A stretch of DNA of 64,000 nucleotides from Hawksworthiomyces lignivorus (GCA_002917075.1 NTMA01000032.1:186001-250000); one strand, 5' to 3'; positions 22,492 to 34,959 are shown, counted from the first letter of the stretch. Notes: generated by a model not told the origin, from the letters alone. Made by a program: numbers and translations.

Positions 22492-24142
22492 TTATAGCCT
22501 GCTGCCCATGTTTACGTGCACAGCCTTGATCTGCGAGTATGCTTCGAGGCCGGCCTCGCCCAGCTCTCTGCCGATGCCACTCTGCTTGACGCCGCCAAAG
22601 GGAACCCTGGGATCGCAATCCTGGCTGCTGTTCACCCACACCATGCCAGATTCAATCTTTGCGGCAACGCGGTGGGCTCTCTCCAGATTCGTGGTGAAGA
22701 CGGCGGCGCCGAGTCCGTAGCAGCTGTCATTTGCAAGCGCCAGCGCCTCTTCTTCGGAGCTGAACTTGCAGATGGCTACCACGGGGCCGAAAATTTCCTC
22801 GCGGAAGATCCGCATGGAAGCCGATACGTCGGTGAAAACAGTCGGCTCGACGAAGAACCCCTTGGAGTCGTCGTTGACCTTGACCGGCTGGCCGCCGGCG
22901 GCGAGAACGGCCCCCTCCTTCTTGCCGATGTCGATGTAGCCGAGCACCCGCTCGTACTGGCCTCGCGAGACCTGGGGCCCTTGGTAGGTGTCCTTGTCCC
23001 ACTGCCTACCGACCTTGCTGGTCGTCTTCAGGACGTCGAGGAACTGGCGGACAAACGCGTCGTAGATGCTGTCCTGGACGAGGATCCGCGACGTGGCCGT
23101 GCAGATCTGACCCTGGTTGGACATGATGCCCAGGTGCGACCACTTGGCGGCCTGGTCCAGGTCGCAGTCGTCAAAGACGAGCAGGGGTGACTTGCCGCCT
23201 GTCTCGAGGGTGATGTTCTTGAGCGTCTTGGCGGCCAACGTCATGATGCTGGTGGCGGTTGCGGTCGAGCCCGTGAAGGCCACCTTGTCCACCAGCGGGT
23301 GCTGGACCAGAGCAGTGCCCGCATCCTTGCCGAATCCGTTGATGATGTTGACCACTCCGGGAGGGAAGCCGGCCTGTTTGATGGCTTTGCCAAGGACCAA
23401 GATGCTCAGCGGGGTCAGCTCCGAGGCCTTGATGACGACCGTGTTGCCGCAGGCCAGCGCCGGTCCCAGCTTCCACGTGGCCATGGATAGAGGGTAGTTC
23501 CAGGGGATGATCTGGCCGACGACGCCAATGGGCTGGCGGATGGTGTACGCAAACTTCTTCTGCGTGGTGCTGATCGTCTGGCCGAAAATCTTGTCCGCCC
23601 ACCCCGCATAATAACGGATCACACCAACAGCTTCGACCAGATCGTTCTCCAGCGCCTCAAGATACGGCTTGCCTTGCGCGAGCATGAGAAAAAATTGGAC
23701 ATGGTAGACCAGAGAGAGATTCAAGAAGAGGACCTACCATTGTCCCATGCGTCAATCGTGGCAAAGAGCTCCCGCTGCTCCTCGATGACGTCTGCTAGAC
23801 GAGCCAGGAGGCGACCACGATCGGAAACTGAGAGTTCCGTCCATGCTGGGCTGCGGAAGGCAGCATATGCAGCTTTGACAGCCTTGCTAACATCTTCGTC
23901 TCCTGCAGCGTGCACTGTGGTGATGACTTTCTCGGTCCTGTGAATATATTATGAGTCATTGGATGCCACCCGCAGAGTAGTCGGAATTTTTTGGGTGACT
24001 CGTGCAAGACTTACGCTGGATCAATGGTGGTTATCGTCTGGCCAGTTGACGATGGAACAAACTCATTGTTGATGAATAAGCCCGTAGGCTGCGAGTACTT
24101 GACACCATTGGGAGCCTCGAGATCGACTGAGAGATTGGCCAT
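22492..24142 (-). CDS. NAD(P)+-dependent aldehyde dehydrogenase
   Basis: Oxidises an aldehyde to the carboxylate. Three exons, 24142-24015, 23937-23738 and 23672-22492, join in phase to 502 residues, the normal ALDH length. It starts MANLSVDLEAPNGVKY. An upstream in-frame ATG at 24214 would add 24 residues but lacks the family pattern. Visible motifs are IIPWNYPLSMATWKLGPALA, the cofactor loop FTGSTATATSI, the general base in LETGGKSP and the nucleophile in GQICTATSR near residue 300. The C-terminal VPFGGVKQSGIGRELGE is also present. There is no targeting signal, so it is probably cytosolic. It resembles fungal ALDH/AldA-type enzymes. The substrate is not visible. Confidence 0.93.
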
Positions 24143-25729
24143 GATGTCTATGTCTGGCTCCTCGGGGCGGTAAGATTCAATAGCAATCAGTTCGCTCGCT
24201 ATGATTGTGGACAACTCTGGTACAGATGTTCATGTTGCTCTCGTGGGTCTCGGTGGTTTATGAAGCTGCTTCCCGCCTGGAATGCTCATAAGTCCGCGAG
24301 CGATAGCCGCACTTCGTCTTAGTTGGTCTCCACATCCCACTACACACCACAGCGCGAAAACCTTCCAGAAAAAGAATTTTGTTAAAGGCGTGGGGTACGT
24401 TACGGGACATATTACCTCGATTTGGATTAGGAAAAGGCTTACTACGCCGCCTAGCTGGGGAATGCTACGTTGGCTATCAGTGAGGTTTTTTGTTTTTTTC
24501 TGCGGAACATTTTCATTATGGACGAGGCTGCTTCCGTAACTGAGAGGATCATATTAAGGTTTCGATTCGCATCCATTTTTGGTGTTTTCTCTGCCTTACC
24601 CGGGGGTTTTATGGGAGAGTATTAGACAATGACTTTGAAGTATGAAAATAGTCTTCATATTTGGTTAATTCAATATGTTGACGTATGGAAGACTGCTAGC
24701 CCAATAAATTTGATTCGGGTAGCTACGGGGAGAACCTGCGGATGATTTACACAATTACTTACGAATTATGCGACTTACTACCTAAATGAGAGAGCCTCTG
24801 TGATATCCTCCGCTGAGCACGAAAATATTTCTGGGAGCTGTTGCGATCGCTACGGTAATGGCCATCGTGTTAGACTCGGATCCTGAATTGGTAAACCGAA
24901 ATACTCCAAGCTGTTCGCCTGGAATTGCTCCTCATTTATGATTTTACTAACCACTCTCTGGTATGTGCATTGCCCACCAAAGCTCCATCCCATACTAAGG
25001 TCATCGATACGTCCTTTTGAATCTAGTTATTTGAGCAACCACATAGTCTAGCACTGTATTCTTCGAGGAAATCCAAATACTTGCTGCCATGCACCGAAGT
25101 TAAGCAGGCACTATTACCACAGACAAAGGCCAAAGCGCACAGGGGAGCATGTAAGATGGCACATATACTACCGCCGAATAGGTAATTCCTTCCTCCGAGT
25201 CGTAACCTTCTAGGCTCGGAGCTGAGTTTTATATATTGAGACCGTGCTTCGGCAAGGGCAGAAGCAACGAAATGCACAGTCAAATCCAGGACCATAGTGA
25301 TACGACTAAGTGATATACTGAAGTGTAATTCTGCGTGAACACATCGAATCCACCCTCGCCGACTTGCGTGATGTCGCTTTAGATTTCTCGATAAATTCTC
25401 TGAGCTCAAGCAGCTGAAATGATGTTTAGAGGTACGAGATCTAGATCAGAAACTATCTCAAAATAGAAAAAAAGCATGCCATATTTTTATATTATTAGAC
25501 TCGATATTGCATATGGTCCCCTGTGTGCTAAGAATTTATTTGGCGGGTCACGCATTTATATGAGCGGAATTGAACATTTAGCGTTTGCAGATGTGTGCTT
25601 TGGTCCCTAGTAGTGGTAAGCCCACACCGCCAAATTACATATCCAGGCGGAGATTTTATAAATTCGCACCTTTCTTTGTTCACCCTACACGTATATCGTA
25701 TCGGTCCCTGTTCACCATCTATAGTAAAC
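24143..25729. other. AT-rich gap between ALDH and the acetyltransferase
   Basis: About 1.6 kb. The left end holds the ALDH promoter. A 128-codon minus-strand frame at 25023-25409 has protein-like composition near its end (LDFLEEYSARLCGCSNN), but I recognise no family and do not call it a gene. TATA-like ATTTTATAAATT lies at about 25650, upstream of the acetyltransferase start. Confidence 0.4.
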
Positions 25730-26512
25730 ATGGCGGCTACTAGCAAAGATCCCCAGATCATCGAATCTGCCAGAAGTCATGCCAACATACCATGGTGTGA
25801 CGATTTTGAGAAAATGATCTCTGGAGTCTTGTTAGTTTTTCGCCCCCGACGTTCTTCCTCCACTTGTTGGTTTATGAGACTGAGTTAGTCCCGCCAGGTA
25901 TAACTGCAATGCTCCCGAGTTGGAAAGCGGCCGATTTAAGGCGCGGAGGTTCATGAATAAATACAACAATTACTTTCCGGACGATGCAACGCCCGCAAGT
26001 TTGACTGCAGACAGAGAAGCAATGCTGAAGCAGATTATGGGTCGCGTCGGCGAAGATGTGTTTATTGAGCCTCCCTTTAGCATTGACTACGGCTGCAATA
26101 TCTCCCTCGGTGACAACTTTTACTCCAATTTCAAGTAAGACGATCTATGCATGCAACACACCTTTCTAGACTATTCTCACAATTTTATACATACAGCCTG
26201 GTCATATTAGACTGCAGCGTTGTAAAAATTGGTCATCGTGTTTTGTTTGGTCCTTCCGTATCCATCTATGCCGCAACGCACGAGACGGATGTGCGGTCTC
26301 GCCGTGAGGGCGTCGAGTACGCCAAACCGGTCACGATCGGCGATGACTGCTGGATCGGCGGAAACGTCACAATCATGCCCGGTGTGACAATAGGTAAAGG
26401 CTGCACAATCGGGGCTGGTAGCGTGGTCACGAGGAACATTCCTGATTTTTCGGTCGCAGTCGGGTCGCCGGCCAAGGTAGTGAAGAAGGTTGATCCTGTA
26501 CCAGACATTTAA
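25730..26512 (+). CDS. Hexapeptide-repeat acetyltransferase, maltose/galactoside (NodL/Maa) type
   Basis: Acetyl-CoA-dependent O-acetyltransferase of sugars or related hydroxyl compounds. Three exons, 25730-25830, 25898-26134 and 26197-26512, join in phase to 217 residues. The N-terminal Mac domain is visible as MISGVLYNCNAPELESGRF. The left-handed beta-helix follows with GCNISLGDNFYSNF, VTIGDDCWIGGNVTIMPGVT and IGKGCTIGAGSVVT. The catalytic histidine is in YAATHETD. The C-terminus VAVGSPAKVVKKVDP is the family ending. Length is close to the bacterial enzymes (about 185-200). The acceptor is unknown. Confidence 0.92.
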
Positions 26513-27249
26513 GTTCAGGGTTCCCACCGACGATAGTCGACTTAGCGTTGCTCTCAGGAAATTAGATCTGCTCGTCTCAAATAATTTTCCGTAAGAAACA
26601 TGGCTTTGCAGGAATGCCATAATAGGAACCTGGAGATATGTCTATCTTGCTAGCGCTTTGTCCATGAGTCGAGACCCCAATATCTCTCTACATGTTACTC
26701 CGTAGTTGTACACGCAGAGAACGGCCAGCTTACCTCTGTTGGATGCCGGCTGAGATGAAAATAATCTTGGTATGCGAGAGAGTATAATGTAGGAGCTGAT
26801 ATCAATTTGGCCTCGGTGAGTGTCTTGTGGTATCAAGAGCCTCCAGAGATGCGAAGATTTATAGTTAGCTTCAAAATTACTTCCCCTAGCTTTACAAGGG
26901 TTGTTTTCAACGCATTGGGCTTTTACAGCAAATCCAGTAGATAGTAGGGTATCCATATAGCTAATTTGGCACCTGTCACCTGTAATGTGGTTCTTACAGT
27001 GTGCCACTGCGTGCAGTAGGGGCGCGCTTTGGCGCCGCAATTGGCCGCTGTAGCGATCTACCAACTAGGAAAGGCGGCGGTCCACTTGAACCATTGAGGC
27101 CAAGCCCGCATATCGGCGGCGGGCAGCGTCCCCCGTGGAAGTCTAAAGGCAAAGCGGGATATTATGCCACACGCTTGGTGTGCTAACGTTGGCATTAGCA
27201 GCCGAGCATTTTGCACCGACACCAATACAAGGCACGGTCAACAACAAAG
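26513..27249. other. Gap upstream of the aldo-keto reductase pseudogene
   Basis: About 740 bases. Mostly AT-rich, with a GC-rich patch at about 27001-27140 containing several CGG triplets, which may be the reductase promoter. No gene seen. Confidence 0.4.
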
Positions 27250-28376
27250 ATGACAACCACGCATTTTACTCTCAATACGGGCGCCAAAATTCCGGCCGTA
27301 GGGCTTGGAACATGGCAAGGCAAACCGGGAGAGACGCAAGCGGCCGTGGCGCACGCCCTTGTCATCGGCTACACACATATCGATTGCGGTCGGTATCTCC
27401 ACATGCCCCCCACGATCTATATCAAAACTAACATATTTTCAGCCTTCGCGTACGGGAATGAGGATGAAGTTGGCGAAGGTCTCGCAGATGCGTTTTCCAA
27501 GGGAATCAAACGGGAAGATATCTTTGTCACTACAAAACTTTGGAGCACTTATCACTCCCGCGTGGAAGAAAATCTGGACAAAAGTCTCAAGAGCCTTGGC
27601 CTCGACTATGTTGACCTGTACTTTGCATTGGCCAGTCGCAATGAATCCCAACGGTAGGCATAAGATTGTCTTTTCCCGACAGCTTCTTTTTGTCGCTGCC
27701 CCTTGATTCATCAGAAAATATGTCGACTAAGAGAGCAGGAAACCACCCCCTTTTTCCCAGGCTCGAGGATGGCTCCATTGACATAGTGAAAGACTGGTCC
27801 TATATCCAGACATGGAAAATAATGGAGAAGCTTCTTGATACGGGCAAAGTGAAGGCGATTGGCGTTGCCAATCACAGTGCAAAGTTCTTAAAAGATCTGC
27901 TTGTCGAAGCCAAAGTCACGCCTGCTGTTAATCAGATTGAGAACCACCCCGCGCTGCCGCAGCAAGAGATTGTTGACTTCTGTAAAGAAAAGGGAATCCA
28001 TGTCACAGCATACAGCCCACTTGGTAGTACTGGGAGTCCTCTGGCTAAGGCAGAGCCAGTATTGACGCTATCCGAGAAGCATGGCGTGCCACCTGCGGCC
28101 ATACTACTAAGCTATCACCGTGAGTAAAGACTTTAACAGTCGTCACAATCACATCACTAACATACAATAGTTGCTCGTGGAAGTTCTGTCCTGGCCAAAT
28201 CGATCAACCCAGACAGAATAGCTGGAAACAAGCAACTCATCGATCTGGATATATTTGACATGAAGGCCTTGAATGATTATTCTGACGAACTTACTAGAAC
28301 TGGGAAGTTGATGCGCTACGTTGATCGGGATTATGGAATTGACCTTGGATTTCCGAAGATTGCATCAAGAAAATGA
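27250..28376 (+). pseudogene. Aldo-keto reductase (AKR), disrupted by a frameshift
   Basis: NADPH-dependent carbonyl reductase family. The parts are exon 1 27250-27388 (MTTTHFTLNTGAKIPAVGLG), exon 2 27443-27653, exon 3 27739-28119 and exon 4 28171-28376, ending KIASRK. The active-site Asp (HIDC), Tyr (FAYGNED) and Lys (VTTKLWS) are present. In exon 2 the frame breaks at about 27620-27626: LDYVDLY continues into a dead end, while HWPVAMNPNG lies one frame away. Exon lengths balance only if two bases are missing here, exactly before the catalytic His. All four splice junctions otherwise fit. Either a true recent pseudogene or a local sequencing error. Confidence 0.75.
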
Positions 28377-30359
28377 CTAGAGCATATACTGAACGGTTAA
28401 GGAAAAGAAAGAGGCAACGAAAGCAAATTGCTTTTTATTTATGTTTATTTATATTTTCATTTTTACTTTTGGCTTCAGCCTATCATAGAAAGAAAGCATA
28501 TGTTGAAACACCTGCTGATGATATCGTTTGGCACATTAATATTTTAAAAGTGAGTCCACTTCTGTACAGACAGCAGCGCCAGTAGGTGACGTCTCATCTT
28601 GGCTGGACTGATACTGTTGTGTGCGTAGTAATAATCATACTTCTTTTCTCTGCTACCTTATATGCTGTATAAAAATTATAGCAAATAAAGAATTAACATG
28701 ATTCAGGAGTATTATTTCATGCTATCTCCAACATACAATCGTCATTGAAGGCTAGCAGACAGTGCTCGCCATGAAACAATACGACATGAAGAATATCATG
28801 AACATTGATTACGTGATTATTATATATTATATAATTCAGTGCTTTTTATTCTTATTTGCGCCTCTCTTGCACCTCTCTTCATATTTTCTTGCATCTGAAT
28901 AATGTCGATACCTTTAAAGACCCCTCGATTGACGACCTGCTGCGTGTCTCAATCTGCTGTCGAGAGGATGATTCACCGACTAATTGTGCCTACTTGGAAA
29001 AAGATCGACTAGCCAGCTCACTGTACAAGGCGATTTTGTTCGGGCTGCTAAAGACTAGCGTGCTGGTCTCTGGGATTTGGGGTGCCATGGCTTTCCGGAA
29101 ACGCGGTCAATGACACAATGCAGCCCCCGATGTTACCTAAAGACATGACGCAAATCATATGAGATGTTTCTTCTGAGGTATTCAGGGTCTACCTCTCAAC
29201 GTAAATGATCTACGGGCTGATCCTTTCTTTTACAAGCTACGTAATTACATGTCTATTTTGAGAAGCCTACGCAGCCTTTTCTCTGGCCCCTGGTAATCAC
29301 TTATAGGAGCAATTTAGCAGCTTAATTTGTTCTCTCTTGCTCTTGATCTCGTTCCGTGGCAAGGCCCAGCAAGATAAGAAAGAGCTGCTGCTGGCCCTGC
29401 ATCGTGAGAAACGGTTCCTTTTGGCTCTTTTATGATATATTACCTGCCTTCCAAGTCTGCAGATACCCCGCAAGTCGACGATCTCAGCCGCTTTCTATCG
29501 AATGCTCTTTGCTAGTGTAACAATAGTAGGGGAGAAGTAGTTGTTACAGTATTGTTGCCTATTGATGTCTGTCCTTTTGTGCATGTTTACGAAAAGCGTA
29601 GCTTAGAGCATGCAATTTCGCATGGGAAATGAACAAAGAGAACAGGAAAAGGACATCGAAAACCAAGAAATGCGATCTTTCGTCCAAGTAATTCCCGGCC
29701 TTTTTCCTCCGGACAGAGACTAGCGCAAAGGGAAGGGATAGCCGTCATCGTTCGATTTTAGCCAATTGCGCCCATTAAAGAGCACGAAACATCATAAGTT
29801 GCACCAGAAAAAAGGCAACTGCTACCCCACCATTACAACTACCAACATCGCAGCTTCTTGAAGCTGGGGGGGGGGGAGGAGGGGGAAGCGAGGGAAAGGT
29901 ATTGGAATTAGGAAGGGGGGCAGGGGAATACCACATGTGAGCCGTTTGGTACGACCAGTTGAGGGGAAGGAGCCACTTCCGCCGCCAGAGTGGTCCCTGC
30001 CAGGGTTCTCTTTTTTTGCCTCGCTATTTTTTTTCTCTTTGAACATCATACGGTCTCTGGCTGAAAACAAAAAAAAATTATTTCTGGCTTCCTCAATTTC
30101 TCGCCTGCACACGAGGAAAATCCAAATTTCAAATACACAAAAGGGATCGAAAAGAAGAGCGCAAAGAGAGCTGCCGAACAAGTCCACGGTCTCGGAAATC
30201 CAGCCCCCGCGGCAGGTGGAATTTCCCAGCATTTCATGTCCGAACTGGACTTTCGCCGCTGTTCCCCTCTCCTTCGCCGGCGCTGAAAAGCATGTGCCGA
30301 TCCGGCGCCGTGCGGATTTCAGATCGTTTCCGGCCGTGCTGTTGTAGGGAAGATTTGCA

Positions 30360-30521
30360 ATGCTTCGATTGTCGGCCTTTTTGATGTTGCACTCCCTCTC
30401 TCTCACTCTATCTTTATTTCTGTCGTTTAGCTTGCGGAGAACGGCGACGTCATTGTGGCGATCGTGCCGGTTTCATTTGTCCGGTTTCATTTGTCTTCGC
30501 GCCCCTTGCTCTCTGCGTTGA
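30360..30521 (+). CDS. Possible uORF in the wc-2 leader
   Basis: ATG at 30360 opens 53 codons (starts MLRLSAFLMLHSL, hydrophobic) and stops at TGA 30519-30521, 24 bases before the wc-2 ATG. It is in the same frame as wc-2 but closed by the stop. It matters only if transcription starts upstream of 30360, which the sequence cannot show. Confidence 0.3.
   Translation: MLRLSAFLMLHSLSLTLSLFLSFSLRRTATSLWRSCRFHLSGFICLRAPCSLR
30467..30494 (+). repeat. 14-base perfect tandem repeat in the wc-2 leader
   Basis: CCGGTTTCATTTGT occurs twice in direct succession, 52 bases before the wc-2 start codon. It lies inside the possible uORF. Confidence 0.9.
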
Positions 30522-30545
30522 TCTCGACCTCTTCCGTACCAGACC

Positions 30546-32437
30546 ATGTCGCACGAACCACCGCTTGCCAGCAACTTCTTTGGCTACGGAGCTGCTGACG
30601 AGGACGGCCAACTTACGGCACAAGGCGATGCGCTGACGGACATGGAAGTAGTGGCAGCCCTGACTGCTGGCGTCCCCGCGCCCTCCCAGGACGACGTCGC
30701 CATGATGCGCCTTTTTCAAGATTCAGCGACCCTGTTCACTGGCTTTGACAGCTTCCCGGACATCTTGAGCGCCGGCGCAGCGGTTCCTTTCGGCGCAGTG
30801 CCGGCGAACTCCGTCTTCTCATCTTTTCCTCCCAATTTCGCTCCCAATGGCCCCACCATTGGTATAGCTAGCAAGAATCTCGGGACGGGCGCAGATGCCG
30901 ATGCTATGGTCGTTACCACCGCTTCCGACAGTGAGTTTGGAGCCGGGCCACAACCCATCGCCGATCTCAATCAGTCGAACAGCACGCTGGGCGCCACTGG
31001 CGGCGGTGGCTCGGCTGGCACGCTGACCGAGTTCACGCGCCGCAAGAACTGGCCTGCCAAGATCGTAGAGGAGCTGCAAGACTTGCTGTTGATCATTGAG
31101 CCTAACTGCCGCATTCGTTTCTCTTCACCTATCATCACCGAGGTCCTCGGCTATGCGTCCGAAGAAGCCGCAGGCCAGTTGCTCTCTGATTTGGTGCACG
31201 CCGACGACCGATCCGTGTTTCTCGCCGAGCTCAACGCCTGCATCGCCAATGCAACCCCACTGCGGATGTACGTGCGGCTGCGCAAGAAGGACGGCACCTA
31301 CGCCGTTCTAGAGCTCGTGGGCCACGCACACATCGCCGCCTCACAATTCGCACCCAACCCAGCCAATCAGTCACCCTTCTGCCAAGCCGTGTTTCTGATG
31401 GCGCGGCCGTATCCGACCAAGAACGCCAGCCTGTTGGACTCCTTCCTAGAGCAAAAGATGGAGAACGAGCGGCTCCGGCGCCGCGTCGAAGACCTGCGGC
31501 GCGAAGAGGAGTCTGAGAGTCGCGACGACGAGTCGCGTGCTCAGAGTCTCAGCCAGAGCCAGAGCCAGTTCTGGCGCCAAAGCATCGACGCACGGTCCGA
31601 GATCACGCCCTCCGAAGCGCTCAGCTCCCCCGCGGCTGGCCCTAGTACTGCCACCGCAGCCTTTCTGCGCAACGGCGGCATGTTTGCGCCAGACAGCAGC
31701 TTGGCGTCGTCCATGGGGCCTTTGAACGTCACGGGCATGAGCGCTCTCGAGGCCAGCGGTGCTCTGAACAACGCGGCTCTCACCCGGGAGAACCTTGAGG
31801 GCATCGCGGCGCGCCGTCCTGACTCCCTACGCGACAAGATGGCGCGGTACGAGGGGATGGCGGGTGCGGCGGCTCCAAGCTCGGCGGCTGGCGCAAGCAA
31901 TTCCACAGCAGCCGGCGGCGCTTCCACCAACCTGAAACGGCCCAACGGCAGTAGCGGCATCGGCAATAGCCCCGCCACGCGCGCCGATGCCATTGAGATG
32001 TTCACAGGCTTGCGGTACCAGGAGGGCGAGCGCAGCAAGGGCCTGTCGACGGGCAACCGCAGTCCGCGGTTGGTTCGAGGAGACGCTGGCATCGCCTTTT
32101 CCCTCAACCGCGAGCAGCGCTCCGGCGAGAAGAAGAAGAAGATCCGGCTGGCGGAGGAGTATGTCTGCACAGACTGTGGTATGTCTTCTTTTGTTTTGCT
32201 TTTTGTGTAGTGTTTTATTTCTCATGCGCGCGCACGCTGGCAACACCACAAAGGCTAACGATCTGTCACAAAGGCACTCTGGAATCGCCTGAGTGGCGCA
32301 AGGGACCCAGCGGGCCCAAGACGCTCTGCAATGCCTGCGGCCTGCGGTGGGCCAAGAAGGAGAAGAAGGAGAAGAAGCGCAGCGCCGCGGCCATGGTCGC
32401 GGCAGGCGCCTCGTCGCCGACGCAGAACTGGAGCTGA
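30546..32437 (+). CDS. wc-2: White collar 2, GATA/PAS blue-light and clock transcription factor
   Basis: Partner of the photoreceptor WC-1 in the white-collar complex, which activates light-induced genes and, in Neurospora, the clock gene frq. Two exons, 30546-32178 and 32274-32437, join in phase to 598 residues. A PAS domain spans about residues 172-280 ([31 protein letters not shown]). A basic stretch [13 protein letters not shown] precedes a single zinc finger CTDC-X18-CNAC beginning near residue 541. The 18-residue loop is the white-collar form rather than the 17-residue loop of nitrogen GATA factors. The intron splits the finger just after CTDCG. No LOV flavin motif is present, as expected for WC-2. 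Somewhat longer than Neurospora WC-2 because of Ala/Ser-rich linkers. Confidence 0.93.
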
Positions 32438-33850
32438 TAAAAACTGCCATCACCCTTCTCATGAATACGCCAATCAATACCCCTCTCCATCCTCTTATCT
32501 TGTTGAATTTTAGTAATCTTCTTTTACGAGCAACGATTTTCCTACGATCTGATCTGTCTCCGGCGGTCTCCTATGTTACAAAAAAGACGTATACCACACG
32601 GCGCACAGTGGGAGAGGAAAGCAACAAAGACAGGGCCGGCGAGAGGTGTCTTTTAATTCTGTTTCCTTGTCTTTTCCCGGAATGGGTGTTCTTTTGCCTC
32701 ATCGGCTATCACGTTTAATACACGATCTGCTGTTTGTTTGTTTCTTGAGTTTGCTTCTGTTGCGGTTCTGTATGGATATCCTTGCGTACACGGAAAAGGA
32801 TACGGTCGGGACCAGCTTTCATTTATCTCAGTCATATACACGGAAGGTACTGGACGTGTTTTCTACAGTCTGTTTTCTCACGGCGTGGGTTGCATGGAAC
32901 GGTTGGAACAGGGTAAACGAGTTTGTTCTGGCATAGAGGGAGATATCCCATTTTCTTTTCTTATTTTTGTACTATATACACGATAACCACTTGCTTTTAG
33001 TTATCTTCTCGCATACGATAATTTGCTCTCTTTCCAAACCAATCCTTTTTCTTCTCTTCGCCCCAGTCTTGAGATTATTCGCGGTTCGTGAAGGTCAAAA
33101 AACTAAGCATAAGCAGTGCATACGCGTCCGTTCCACGATTTGATCTCTCCAGAGCTCCACTCAGCCCGCCTTAGCTCTCGCCCCAAAGAGACTTCAGCTC
33201 GCCAGGGTGGCATCCTTCTTTGCTCTTCCGCACTGTTGTCTGCCCTCCCCTCACTGTCCCTCCTTTTTGCCAAGACCTGCGCCAGCTAACGAGTCGACGA
33301 GCTGGCCCGCACGCGCGCCAGCCATTGGTGGTTTGCGCGATCAGCTCTGTCTTGGGTCGCTGGACGGGTACCTTCTAACAGGGCCAGCAGGTCTTGGCGC
33401 TAGAAACCGCGCAAATTAGAGCATGGGAGGGCAAAGCTGGAGGGTGGAAATACACAGCCCAGATGTCTCCCACACGCCCTGTTGGATGCTGCAAATTGAG
33501 CTGCCGAAATGAGTTGGCTAGCGACGAAGAACCTAAAAAACTCCAAATGAAACAGCCCCGCAGACGTCATTACCCCCCCCCCCCCCCAAGCCAAGCAAAG
33601 CGCTATTTGCATTACAAAGTACACTTCGTAGTACTACTCCTTACATACGAGTACCTAAGACAAAAACCGTATGATGAACGGATCAGGATTATAACTAAGG
33701 GTCTAGCTTAACTCTTTCGCAAACTCAAATACACCTTGGACCCCTCTTCAACCATTTTCTCTAGGTAGCTCTGTAGTTTTTTCACCATACAATTCGATTT
33801 CGCACGATACCATCTCCCTCTTTTTCTTCTTACCAGAAACGACTTTCAAA
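32438..33850. other. Gap between wc-2 and the Gly/Gln/Tyr-rich gene
   Basis: About 1.4 kb: wc-2 3' UTR, then upstream sequence of the next gene including a run of 15 C at 33573-33587 and pyrimidine-rich sequence before 33851. No gene seen. Confidence 0.45.
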
Positions 33851-34959
33851 ATGTGGGGCGGCGACGACGATAACAACAACAGACAGGACCGTGAGTCTCT
33901 CCCTCTGCATGCTATCTCTGACGGGCCCACAGCTTACAGGTCACTCACCAAATTCTAGGGTATGGCGGCGGCCAGCAGCAGTACGGCGGCGGCAACGAGG
34001 GCTACGGTGGTCAGCAGCAATATGGCGGCGGCCAGCAGTATGGTGGCAACCAGCAATACGGCGGCGGCCAGCAGTACGGTGGTCAGCAGCAGCAGCAGTA
34101 TGGCGGCGGGGGCTACGACCGCCCCACTGGCGGAAATGGTGCGTGAAATGAATAAGGAAAAGGAGAGAAAGAGGGCGAGAAGGAAGGAATGGACCACTAG
34201 AAGACCACGACAAAGTCAAAGGGAACCACGAAGAAAACTAATACTCGCTCTTCTCTCGTCCGCTAATAGTGACCCACGGCGGCAGCTACCCCGCCGGCGG
34301 CGGCTACAGCCACCACGACGACAATGACCTGGGCGGCGCCGCCCAGGCTGCTGCGCACCATTCTGGCGGCAGCGAGGACCAGGGCTTCTTCGGCCAGATC
34401 TTGGACCAGATCGGCAACCGGAAGAGCCACCTGGCCAACCAGGATATTGACGAAGGAGGTATGTCTTATTCCTATAAGGCGAGACAAGACACGCTCCGAC
34501 CTGCTAGTCGTGTCCTCGGCAGAACAACTCTCCGTGAACCTCAGAGACAAGCTAGGTTCTTAGGTCTATGACGGTCTGCTAACGGGAATATTTTCAGCTG
34601 CTGTCCAGCACCACCAGCAGTTCTTCGGCGGCGGTGGCGGCGGCGGCGGCGCAGCCACGGCGAACGGCATGGGCAGCGCGGCGGCCATGCAGGCACTCAA
34701 GATGTTCACGTCTGGCGGCGGCGGCGGCAGCGGCGGTCAGAGCCAGAGCCAGTTCATCGGCATGGCCATGAGCGAGGCCAGCAAGCTCTTCGACAGCCAG
34801 AGCGCCCAGGGCAACGTGGCGTCCGGCTCCAGCAAGGAGTCCGCCGTGCAGAAGGCCGGCGAGATGGCCCTGCAGATGTTCCTCAAGAGCCAGGGTGGCG
34901 GATCGGGCGGCAGCGGCGGCGTCGGCAACCTGCTGAGCCTGGCGAGCAAGTTTATGTAA
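33851..34959 (+). CDS. Gly/Gln/Tyr-rich protein with DUF7721-like C-terminal domain
   Basis: Four exons, 33851-33890, 33959-34138, 34270-34458 and 34598-34959, all joined in the same phase, give 256 residues starting MWGGDDDNNNRQDR. Exon 2 encodes an almost pure YGGGQQQYGG-type low-complexity segment of about 60 residues. The C-terminal half has HHQQFFGGGGG, then SAAAMQALKMFTSGG, a helix-rich FIGMAMSEASKLFDSQ, and a second copy-like block EMALQMFLKSQGG ending LLSLASKFM. This matches fungal proteins annotated as DUF7721 or beta-flanking protein, whose function is unknown. The N-terminal composition resembles prion-like, phase-separating segments. That is a composition statement only. Confidence 0.8.

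Larger units (their letters stand above)
28377..30545. promoter_or_regulatory. Long upstream region and leader of wc-2
   Basis: About 2.2 kb without a supported gene. The first kilobase is AT-rich. The last 700 bases become CT- and GC-rich, with a run of G at about 29868 and pyrimidine tracts at 30390-30420, and look like promoter and leader of wc-2. A 53-codon upstream frame and a 14-base tandem repeat in it are listed separately. Confidence 0.45.

Noticed and set aside
25023..25409. 128-codon minus-strand frame in a gap
   Set aside because: Some protein-like composition but no recognised motif, no supporting neighbour and no splice pattern; left as a note only.
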